From assembly GCA_964428335.1 (NCBI GenBank), contig CAYRXW010000002.1:62001-126000 (forward strand): a stretch of DNA of 64,000 nt, read 5' to 3'. Of this stretch, positions 44,003-51,657 are shown one piece after another. Numbering within the stretch: the first letter of the stretch is position 1; each line of letters begins with the position of its first letter. The notes beneath the pieces are model-generated. The model was not told where the DNA came from. It made no database searches and saw only the letters and a program-made list of their open reading frames with translations. The stretch comes from GW2011-AR15 sp964428335 (GTDB lineage Archaea > Nanobdellota > Nanobdellia > Woesearchaeales > GW2011-AR15). The position numbers and the translations under genes are program-made.

Positions 44003-45213
44003 TAATTAGTAAGTTTTTTTTGGTCTTTCATCTCTTTTAGCAACATGCTTATTTTGGTAAGGTTGCATAAATCAAACCCAAATTTTTTCCTGACCAGTAT
44101 TTCAGCATATTTCATCATAAGCTCTTTAGATGAAAAATTTATAGGCTGGCTTTTTAATGAGTTTCTCGCTGCTTCCCTGACAACCCATACTCCTAAAGCC
44201 ATATAATATTCATCAGTGATAAACCTTAGTGCAAGGACAGATGATTGCCTTTTTTTCTCTTTCAGATGCTCAAGTATCCCAAGCCTTGCAGCATAATATC
44301 CTCCAACAGTATTTGAAGCATAATCTTTCCTTCCATTATAGTTCTCATAGTCAGTAGATGTTTCGACTTTTCCAGGGTCAAATTTTTTTGGGTCTCCAAC
44401 ATAAGTCTCAAAAAGTTCATATGACCAGATTTCAGGGAAAAGAAGGATGAGGTAATAATTGCCAAGATAGCCTCCAAAATGCGCTGAGTAATCATGTTCA
44501 GTATAGTTTTTTATCTCGCTGATCAGATTTTTCCCTAATGTATCATCAACAGCAGTTATGCTCCATCTTGTAGGCACAAGTTTCCTGTTATCCTTAATCC
44601 CTAGGTTTCCAACTGAGATAAGCTTAGTCAGGAAATGCTCATCATATCCTTTTGAATAAAGATAATTCAATCCTTCATTTGCCTTTAGATCAGTATCTGA
44701 TACTGTTTTATCGACATGGTTCTCAATTTTAGGGTTTTCTGTGATGCTTGCTTTTTCAAGCTTTGCCATCGGACCATAAGGTGTTATGTCATTATCAAGG
44801 TTAATATTAAAATTAGGTTTCCTGTCAAGATGGACTTCAATATCTACAGGCTTTGAAGCCATTGAGATCTCTTTTGTTATTTCCAGGAACTTTTCATCAA
44901 ATTTTTTCACATCTGCCTTAAACCTGGAATTAATTAAGGAAGAACGCATGTCGACAATTTTTGGTATATCAAATTTCTCATTTGCCCATTGCTTTGGGGA
45001 ATCAACCTTTTCAGGCAGGTTTTCATTTGAAAGAAAACCGACATTGATATTAGGATAACCTTTCCTTCCTATAAACACATTTGGAGAAGCGCCAAAATAA
45101 TCCTTTTTTGCCTTTTGGTTGAACTGATTTTGGTTTATTACTGTGTAAACTTTAGGGCAGTTCCTTAAATGTTCCAGGCGTGAGCCTCCGCAGTATGGAC
45201 AGGAAAAGTTCAT
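43999..45213 (-). CDS. nreA: Archaeal DNA repair protein NreA
   Basis: The N-terminal zinc-binding cluster (SCPYCGGSRLEHLRNCP) is followed by the family signature ASPNVFIGRKGYPNINVGFLS, DIPKIVDMRSSLIN and the C-terminal Nre domain (GYYAARLGILEHLKEKKR...LRFITDEYYMALGVWVVREAAR). Family knowledge: Nre proteins act in DNA damage repair and bind PCNA through a C-terminal PIP box. Here the last seven residues, QKKLTNY, have the Q-x-x-L-x-x-Y form of that box. The 404-residue length is normal. Confidence 0.88.
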   Translation of the reverse strand: MNFSCPYCGGSRLEHLRNCPKVYTVINQNQFNQKAKKDYFGASPNVFIGRKGYPNINVGFLSNENLPEKVDSPKQWANEKFDIPKIVDMRSSLINSRFKADVKKFDEKFLEITKEISMASKPVDIEVHLDRKPNFNINLDNDITPYGPMAKLEKASITENPKIENHVDKTVSDTDLKANEGLNYLYSKGYDEHFLTKLISVGNLGIKDNRKLVPTRWSITAVDDTLGKNLISEIKNYTEHDYSAHFGGYLGNYYLILLFPEIWSYELFETYVGDPKKFDPGKVETSTDYENYNGRKDYASNTVGGYYAARLGILEHLKEKKRQSSVLALRFITDEYYMALGVWVVREAARNSLKSQPINFSSKELMMKYAEILVRKKFGFDLCNLTKISMLLKEMKDQKKLTNY

Positions 45214-45243
45214 ATGTATTAGATAAGAGTTTGCTTAATAAAA

Positions 45244-45585
45244 CTATTTCAAAACATGCCTTTGTGGTGCAATACCAATAATTCGAGAATCCTTAATTCT
45301 TGCAACTAAGTCTTCTGGCAAATCATCAGGCACTAAAAGATGCACTTCACCTTTTTTTATCCTGGCTAAAAGAGTGTCAGGATTTGCATTTCTTGAAAAT
45401 ACAATATTTATTGAGCCTGGCTCAAATGTCAAAGAGCCATATTCATGTCCTGGGAATAAGGTGTTAGCAGCAGAATAAGGTAATACTTGATATCTCTCAG
45501 GTCCTGTAGCATTAACAATGTATGCAGGAGCTTCCTGATACGCTTTTGTGCTCAAATCCAAGCCTGAATAACTAGGAACAACCAT
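45244..45585 (-). CDS. Small hypothetical protein
   Basis: A 113-residue soluble protein, mixed alpha/beta, with no signal peptide or TM. The ending GEVHLLVPDDLPEDLVARIKDSRIIGIAP hints at a small binding fold but nothing specific. It starts 31 bp upstream of NreA on the same strand and could be cotranscribed. Function unknown. Confidence 0.5.
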   Translation of the reverse strand: MVVPSYSGLDLSTKAYQEAPAYIVNATGPERYQVLPYSAANTLFPGHEYGSLTFEPGSINIVFSRNANPDTLLARIKKGEVHLLVPDDLPEDLVARIKDSRIIGIAPQRHVLK

Positions 45586-45651
45586 TTTATTAGAAGTTTC
45601 GTTAACTTTTATTTAAAGCACATGTTAAAAAATTAACAAAAATAGAAAAAG

Positions 45652-46566
45652 CTAAAAGTTCTCAGTCAATATCGGAGCGACCTGTTTCTTCCTTGAGAGC
45701 ATCCCAGGGATGAATTCAGACACATGGTCTTTTATCTTGGTCTTGAATGCTTTAGCAATTTTCTCTTCATCTTTAGATACGACAACAAGCCTTGTGCCTT
45801 CCTTTATTATATCTGTAAGCATGATGACTAAGGCATGGTACTTAGGCATTGTTTTCAGCTTTTTAATTATCTCAGGAATCTTTTGCTCAATCTCATTCAG
45901 GTCAGGCATCTCCAGCTGTCCAACGCCAAATAATCCTGAAGGGAACATGAATTCCTTGAAATCATTCATTATTATCTCTTCAGCTGTCTTTTTTGATACC
46001 TGAGCCTTTGCCTTGAACTGTTCTAGACCTAGAGATTTATAATCTATCCCAATCTCTTTTGAAATCTCCTCAACAAACATCTTGTCAGTCTGTGTTGTTG
46101 TAGGGCTCTTCAATATGATTGTATCTGAAAGCATAGCAGAAAGCATAGCTCCCCTAATCTCCTTTCCCAGATCAACATTATGCTGCTTTGCCATCATATA
46201 TATTATTGAATTAGTGGAACCCCATGGCAAAGTCATTATTTCAATCGCATTTGGAGATTCAAACTTAAGCTTATGATGGTCAACTATGCCTAATATGTTC
46301 TCAGGAGAGATACCTTTTACTCTTTGCGTCTCTTCATTATGATCAACAAGGTAAACTTTCTTGCCAGCTGCATCTTCAAGAAGCACAGGTGACTTGATAT
46401 TGAATTTTTTTAGCACAAATTCTGATTCTGAATTAAGTTTTCCAGAGACTGCAGGAACATAATTATCACTTTTCATGACTTTATTCATGAATGCTGCAAA
46501 AGAGATTGCTGAAACAACAGTATCTGTATCAGGATTCAGATGTCCAATAACATAGATTTTTTCCAT
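45652..46566 (-). CDS. ppaC: Manganese-dependent inorganic pyrophosphatase (DHH family)
   Basis: Hydrolyses pyrophosphate released by biosynthesis. Metal-binding motifs are GHLNPDTD (H9, D13, D15), VDHNE and the DHH motif GIVDHHKL. The DHHA2 domain shows PSGLFGVGQLEM and the substrate-binding SRKKQVAP near the C-terminus. Family II length (304) is normal. The start at 46566 has an AAGGTGG SD. No CBS or DRTGG regulatory insert is present. Confidence 0.92.
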   Translation of the reverse strand: MEKIYVIGHLNPDTDTVVSAISFAAFMNKVMKSDNYVPAVSGKLNSESEFVLKKFNIKSPVLLEDAAGKKVYLVDHNEETQRVKGISPENILGIVDHHKLKFESPNAIEIMTLPWGSTNSIIYMMAKQHNVDLGKEIRGAMLSAMLSDTIILKSPTTTQTDKMFVEEISKEIGIDYKSLGLEQFKAKAQVSKKTAEEIIMNDFKEFMFPSGLFGVGQLEMPDLNEIEQKIPEIIKKLKTMPKYHALVIMLTDIIKEGTRLVVVSKDEEKIAKAFKTKIKDHVSEFIPGMLSRKKQVAPILTENF

Positions 46567-46718
46567 AAATCAACCACCTTAGGGTTTGATTTGAAAACAG
46601 GGTTTTAAATTTTTTGGATTAAGAAGATTCATTACTAAAATTTAGGGATAAAGCAACCAAAATGTTGCTGATTCTTTAACGTTGCAATTTAAATATAAGT
46701 GCCTGCCACTTCGGGGTT

Positions 46719-47300
46719 ATGGCCGATAAAAACACTTTAGAGACACTTCTTGAAAAAGGAGAAGTAAATGTCTCGTTTGAAAATAAAGAATACTTGGTTA
46801 GGATAAAGATTCCCGAAGGGATAAATCTTTCAGACAGGAGGTCTTATTTCGATAAGCAATTTGAATTATCTGTTTCACAGACATGTTCAACAGAATGCAG
46901 CCTCAATGCATCATTTACTCCACTGACATATTCACCAACAATATTTTCAGATTATGTTGGACCAAGAATAGATAGCATCAGCTTAAATCATAATTTAGAT
47001 AATGATGCACAGACCTTATTGATGAATGCAACACTTAGCGTCATAAGGAGGTTGACAGAAGGGTTTGTGTCACCAACAAAGCAATATATGTTTTCAGGTA
47101 GGATACAACTTCCGGATTATCTGCAGAATAGCTTTTTTTATGACAGGTTTGGAAAAGTGGAAAAGGAAACGAACTTAAGAACTGAAAAAATCAGTTATTA
47201 TCTCCATCCAAAAGAGCTTCAAAACGTATCTGGCCTTAATCTCCCTGTAATTTCGCCTAGTTTTTATCATATTGTGTTGTCAGTAAGGACCAACGAATAG
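46719..47300 (+). CDS. Hypothetical protein
   Basis: A 193-residue soluble protein, beta-rich, with two Cys (SQTCSTECS). No TM or known motif. A TATA-like ATTTAAATATAAG (about 46683-46695) supports the ATG 46719 start. Divergent from the pyrophosphatase; the next gene starts 26 bp downstream and may share the transcript. Function unknown. Confidence 0.55.
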   Translation: MADKNTLETLLEKGEVNVSFENKEYLVRIKIPEGINLSDRRSYFDKQFELSVSQTCSTECSLNASFTPLTYSPTIFSDYVGPRIDSISLNHNLDNDAQTLLMNATLSVIRRLTEGFVSPTKQYMFSGRIQLPDYLQNSFFYDRFGKVEKETNLRTEKISYYLHPKELQNVSGLNLPVISPSFYHIVLSVRTNE

Positions 47301-47326
47301 CCAAACTTTTACATCTGTTTTGAAAA

Positions 47327-47890
47327 ATGCCATTAATAACAAGAGTCACAAATGAACTGCACGCATTAGGCGTATCCTCTCTTAGGTATGCGAGCCATGC
47401 ATATGAGCTTTGTATAGAAGAAAAAATAGGCCACCATGTGCTGAAAGTGCATAGGGATGGGATTGAAGTAGGTTACATGGGGTTCCAGCCCTATGTGACA
47501 ATAGACTCTCCTTTATGCAGCACACTTGAGCCAGGTGGGAGAGCAATAAATACAAATAGGCAAAAAGGCCATGTGCAGCTTGGGCCAATATGGGCAAGGA
47601 CAGAAAATTTAGATTATAACCTGTTTTGGATGCTAAGCACCTTTGCAGTCTCTTTTTCAAGAAAAGCTATAGGCATGCCAGGAATGAAGCACTCTGTTTT
47701 TGAATTTCCTTCATTAAGTAAAGAGGATATGTTTTTGGAAAAATATAGTACAATGGGTTTTAGTTTATACCAGGAAAAAGATTCAGTAAGGGTGTTTTGG
47801 GAAAGAGAATACCTGCCATTTTCTGCAAAATACCTTCATTCTGACAATGCATTTGCGCTGATGATGTCAAAAAAGCAGCTTCCAAAATAA
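47327..47890 (+). CDS. Hypothetical protein
   Basis: A 187-residue soluble protein. Sequence such as HHVLKVHRDGIEVGYMGF and the C-terminal YLPFSAKYLHSDNAFALMMSKK suggests an alpha/beta fold, but I recognise no family. Same strand as the preceding hypothetical with a 26-bp gap; a distinct promoter is not evident. Function unknown. Confidence 0.55.
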   Translation: MPLITRVTNELHALGVSSLRYASHAYELCIEEKIGHHVLKVHRDGIEVGYMGFQPYVTIDSPLCSTLEPGGRAINTNRQKGHVQLGPIWARTENLDYNLFWMLSTFAVSFSRKAIGMPGMKHSVFEFPSLSKEDMFLEKYSTMGFSLYQEKDSVRVFWEREYLPFSAKYLHSDNAFALMMSKKQLPK

Positions 47891-47960
47891 GCATGATTCT
47901 ATTCAATAACCCTGATAATAAGAAAACCTTTTTAAAACATCCAAAACTTTCTAATGCATA

Positions 47961-49052
47961 ATGTCAAGAGAGCAGAAAATCAAGGACCTGGAAGCAGAGA
48001 TTGCCAAAACGCAGTACAACAAGGCGACACAGCATCACATAGGCCTTGTAAAGGCAAGGATTGCGAAATTAAAGGAAGAGATATCGCAGGTCAAGAAAGG
48101 AAAAGGGAAAACCGATGGGTTTGTCTTAAAAAAATCAGGTGATGCCACTGTTGCTTTACTTGGTTTTCCATCAGTTGGTAAATCAACCCTGTTAAATAAG
48201 CTGACAAATGCAAATTCAAAAGTTGCAGCATATGAATTCACTACACTTACAGTCATTCCCGGACTTTTGGAATACAAGAATGCAAAGATACAGATATTTG
48301 ATGTTCCCGGAATTGTAGAAGGAGCTGCTTCAGGGACAGGAAGAGGAAAAGAAGTTCTTTCCGCAATAAAATCAGCAGACATGATAGTCATGCTTCTTGA
48401 CATAAACAGGCTGGCGCATTATGATGTTATTCTTAGGGAAGTATATGAGACTGGAATCAGGTTGAATAAGAAAAAGCCGGATGTAAGGATAAAAAAAGTC
48501 CCAAAAGGAGGCATATCCATAAGCAGCACAGTCCCTCTAGATATTGAAAAAAAGACTTTTGAAGGAGTCTTCAAGGAATTCAAGATCAATAACGCAAATG
48601 TCCTTATAAGAACGCCGATTGATACTAATGAACTGATTGACTGCATTGAAGGCAACAAGAAGTATATGCCAGGCCTTTTAGTTATAAACAAGATTGACAC
48701 AGTTGATGATGATACTTTAGAAGAAGTGAAAAAGCAATTCCCAAATGCTGTCTACATTTCAGCTGACCAGCTGATAAATCTGGAAGAAGTCAAGGATAAG
48801 ATATATGAAAAGCTTCAGCTGATAAGACTATACCTCAAAGAGCCAGGGAAAGAAGCAGATATGAAAGAACCTATGATAATGATTGAAGAAAACACATTAA
48901 AGGACCTCTGCGACAAGCTCCATAAGGATTTTGCAAGAAGGTTTAGGTTTGCAAGGATGTGGGGTAAATCTGTAAGGTATGACGGCCAGAAAATCGTAAG
49001 TTTGCAGCATGTGTTAAAAGACAGGGACATTGTGGAACTGCATATAAGATAA
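47961..49052 (+). CDS. drg: DRG/OBG-family GTPase with TGS domain
   Basis: The N-terminal helical part (SREQKIKDLEAEIAKTQYNK) is the typical DRG start. The G domain shows G1 GFPSVGKST (68-76), a conserved TT in YEFTTLTVIPG, G3 DVPG (114-117), G4 NKID and G5 ISA. A Drg-specific insertion (VPKGGISISSTVPL) and a C-terminal TGS domain (about 290-363, VRYDGQKIVSLQHVLKDRDIVELHI) follow. Family members associate with ribosomes. The length of 363 is normal. Confidence 0.93.
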   Translation: MSREQKIKDLEAEIAKTQYNKATQHHIGLVKARIAKLKEEISQVKKGKGKTDGFVLKKSGDATVALLGFPSVGKSTLLNKLTNANSKVAAYEFTTLTVIPGLLEYKNAKIQIFDVPGIVEGAASGTGRGKEVLSAIKSADMIVMLLDINRLAHYDVILREVYETGIRLNKKKPDVRIKKVPKGGISISSTVPLDIEKKTFEGVFKEFKINNANVLIRTPIDTNELIDCIEGNKKYMPGLLVINKIDTVDDDTLEEVKKQFPNAVYISADQLINLEEVKDKIYEKLQLIRLYLKEPGKEADMKEPMIMIEENTLKDLCDKLHKDFARRFRFARMWGKSVRYDGQKIVSLQHVLKDRDIVELHIR

Positions 49053-49100
49053 TCCATCTAGTTCAATTATCTTTTTAAATAATATTTATTTCCCATTGCG

Positions 49101-50615
49101 ATGCCTTCCTCAACATTAACAATTAATGTCGAACTATATAGCGTTAATTTGCTTATTTCAGCAGAGCCTAAAATTGTGAATGATGAACTTGTACGCTTAT
49201 ATTATCCGGAGATTAAAAAAATTCTTGAGACTTCTCCTATCAGAATATGGGTTAATCCTGAAGATCCAAGTGAAATTAGAGTCATAGATGGGTTGCACAG
49301 GCTTTTTTCAGTTGCGGAGTATAACGCTAAACATCTTGATGATATTATTGACAACATACCTTGCATAGTGGAAACATATTCAAAAGAAGAATTCTTTGAG
49401 AGAAGGAAGCAACAGACAATTGCACATGGCGCAATAGCAGATTACAGGGGAGTTGAGTGGTTAATTCCAGAATATGAAAAAAAAGACTTTGGCATTACAG
49501 CTGAACAAAAAGTGCCATTGGAAAAGCTTTTGGCACTATATATTTCTCAAGCTAAAGAGAAAGGGGTAAATTTCCTTTCTCGTTATGGTATTGTGCAACC
49601 CCAGTTAGATGCTATGAAAAAGTTTATTGATGATTGGATAAAAGGATTTAATATCCCTGGTTCTTCAGCTTATGATATATACAATGTTTTGGAGCTTTTA
49701 GGTGAAAAGAATTTTAAGCTTTTAGGACTGAAAGGTATGACTAGGGATTATGTCAAGACTGCTTTTAGTTCCATGCAAAGTGTTATCGATATGGAAGAAA
49801 GAAGAAGTTATGTTACTCATATCTTACAAATAGCACTTCAGAAAGAAAGAGCAAGAGGATGGGTTTTAAACTTCTCAAAGATGGTAGGGGATGCAGATGA
49901 AGGTTTTAGAGAAAGGATAATGTCAGCAACCACTTTTGATGCTGTATTTGAAATTTATCAAGAATTTAAGAAATTAAAAAAAACAGATAGTATCGAAGCA
50001 AAAATTATACCTGTAGAAAAAAGACATAGGACAGCAAAGCCAGATCATAGTATGCTTATATTAAAACCAGGAGACACGTTATTTGATTATGGAGTAGCAT
50101 CTAAAGTAAACATACCATATTGCATGGTGCTTTTAAAGGGTGCATATATAACTTTTGAAAAAGAAGGTAACAGGACATTTTATAGAACAGAAGGACCATA
50201 CCTCTTTCATCCTTCTAAGTTTAAAGATGCTGTTGTATATTCAGTTGATAATGGAAGATGTATAGCTTTTGCAAAAAATATAATAGAGTCTTATGGTGAC
50301 ATTATATTTGATGATTTAAATGCTAATCTACTTATAGCTACTAATTCATTGATGGTAGCTGCTACACAAATCATGAGAGAGCCTGATTATTCAGGAATAG
50401 CCAAATTAATTAGAGAGGATTTTAAATATTCAAGAAAGCACAAAAGTCATATATTTGCAACACCTTATGAAATCATTGAACTTGTTTTGGAAAATGGCGC
50501 AAAAGCAAAAAATTTTATCGAATCTTTTGGGGATAGTATAGAAAGAAATGATAATGTGTTTATCGTGAAGAATAAAGGAGAATTCATTAAGTTATTAGAA
50601 AGTTACATTAAATAA
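49101..50615 (+). CDS. ParB/sulfiredoxin-fold N-terminal domain protein with unknown C-terminus
   Basis: Residues about 10-130 resemble the ParB/Srx fold: ELVRLYYPEIKKILETSPIRIW then EIRVIDGLHRLFSVAEYNA, where DG-x-HR (D63-R67) is the nucleotide/phosphate-binding motif. A helical segment (about 145-280) may hold a helix-turn-helix region, followed by about 200 residues of beta-rich cupin-like sequence (LILKPGDTLFDYG...YCMVLLKGAYITFEKEG). No known combination. It could bind DNA or nucleotides. Codons look like the host's. A TATA box before ATG 49101 supports the start. Confidence 0.65.
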   Translation: MPSSTLTINVELYSVNLLISAEPKIVNDELVRLYYPEIKKILETSPIRIWVNPEDPSEIRVIDGLHRLFSVAEYNAKHLDDIIDNIPCIVETYSKEEFFERRKQQTIAHGAIADYRGVEWLIPEYEKKDFGITAEQKVPLEKLLALYISQAKEKGVNFLSRYGIVQPQLDAMKKFIDDWIKGFNIPGSSAYDIYNVLELLGEKNFKLLGLKGMTRDYVKTAFSSMQSVIDMEERRSYVTHILQIALQKERARGWVLNFSKMVGDADEGFRERIMSATTFDAVFEIYQEFKKLKKTDSIEAKIIPVEKRHRTAKPDHSMLILKPGDTLFDYGVASKVNIPYCMVLLKGAYITFEKEGNRTFYRTEGPYLFHPSKFKDAVVYSVDNGRCIAFAKNIIESYGDIIFDDLNANLLIATNSLMVAATQIMREPDYSGIAKLIREDFKYSRKHKSHIFATPYEIIELVLENGAKAKNFIESFGDSIERNDNVFIVKNKGEFIKLLESYIK

Positions 50616-50664
50616 TTAGATATTTCCTAAAGAATTTTATACTAGGTTCACTTCCAGATTGTTT

Positions 50665-51360
50665 ATGCAGGTAGCAATAATCACAGGCGCATCCAGGGGC
50701 CTTGGAAGGGAAATTGCACTTGAGATGGATAAATATGGTTATAATTTGGTTCTTGCATCGCGTTCTTTAACTGAATTAAACACTTTAAAAAAACAGCTGA
50801 AAAATAAATCTCTCGTAGTGAAGACAGATGTATCAAAGGCAGATGACATTGAAAAAATGTTTGAAAAAACAATAAAACATTTTGGCAGGGTTGATGTCGT
50901 AATAAACAATGCAGGCATAAATTTCAAGAAGCCTTTTTTTGAATACACAGAAAAAGAATATGACTACCTAATGGATGTTAACACTAAATCTGTGTTTTTA
51001 TCATGCAGGGAAGCAGGAAAAGCTATGAAGAAAGGGACTATCATGGTAATATCGTCAGTTGCAGGATACCTATCAGCAAAATACTATTCAGTGTACAGCA
51101 GCTCAAAACATGCGCTTGAAGGTTTCATAAAAGGTGCGAGAAGGGAATCCAGCTTAGATTATATGATACTTCACCCATACAGGCTTGATACAGATTTTGG
51201 GAAAAGTTATCAGCATAAAAGTCCAAAGCATAGGTTAAGCGCAAGATTTTATGCACAATATGTCGTGGCAAAGATAAGGAAAGAAAGACTCAAGTCGCTA
51301 TATTATTTCCTCCGCAATCACATCATCTGGCTGTTTAAGATAACTGTTCCAAATGCGTGA
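50665..51360 (+). CDS. Short-chain dehydrogenase/reductase, FabG-like
   Basis: The cofactor site TGASRGLG, the NNAG motif (VINNAGINFKKP) and the catalytic Ser-Tyr-Lys (ISSVAGYLSAKYYSVYSSSKHALEG) define a classical SDR using NAD(P)H. ATG 50665 is preferred over TTG 50659. The C-terminus is basic and aromatic (YYFLRNHIIWLFKITV), perhaps membrane-associated. It overlaps the convergent holo-ACP synthase gene by 43 bp. Context suggests reduction of a 3-ketoacyl or similar acyl substrate; the exact reaction is inference. Confidence 0.85.
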   Translation: MQVAIITGASRGLGREIALEMDKYGYNLVLASRSLTELNTLKKQLKNKSLVVKTDVSKADDIEKMFEKTIKHFGRVDVVINNAGINFKKPFFEYTEKEYDYLMDVNTKSVFLSCREAGKAMKKGTIMVISSVAGYLSAKYYSVYSSSKHALEGFIKGARRESSLDYMILHPYRLDTDFGKSYQHKSPKHRLSARFYAQYVVAKIRKERLKSLYYFLRNHIIWLFKITVPNA

Positions 51361-51653
51361 CATTCTTTAATCTCATAGCTGCATTTGATAGACTTAATTT
51401 TGAAATCAATGAGTTCTTCATCATAATCTATGGTTGCATCTTTTCCATTAATCTTCACAACTAATTCATTCCAGTTTCTTATCTTTATCTGGCTTGCTTT
51501 AAAGAAAGCTTCCTTTAATGCAAAAACAGCTGCCATTTTTTCTCTATCTTTCTGGATTTCAGACTCATGAAACGCTTTCTCAATAAATGTCTCATTTTTC
51601 AGCAGTTTTTCAAGCCTTTCCAGTTCAACTAAATCTATTCCAACCTTTACCAT
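51318..51653 (-). CDS. acpS: Holo-[acyl-carrier-protein] synthase (phosphopantetheinyl transferase, AcpS type)
   Basis: The N-terminal VGIDLVELERLEK (D7) and central AAVFALKEAFFKAS (E48) supply the magnesium-binding residues of AcpS. The length of 111 residues is normal. The enzyme would transfer phosphopantetheine from CoA to the Ser of an acyl carrier protein; its likely substrate, the ACP domain of the adjacent fusion protein, is encoded 4 bp upstream in the same operon. The 3' end overlaps the SDR gene. Confidence 0.88.
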   Translation of the reverse strand: MVKVGIDLVELERLEKLLKNETFIEKAFHESEIQKDREKMAAVFALKEAFFKASQIKIRNWNELVVKINGKDATIDYDEELIDFKIKSIKCSYEIKECHAFGTVILNSQMM

Positions 51654-51657
51654 TTTC

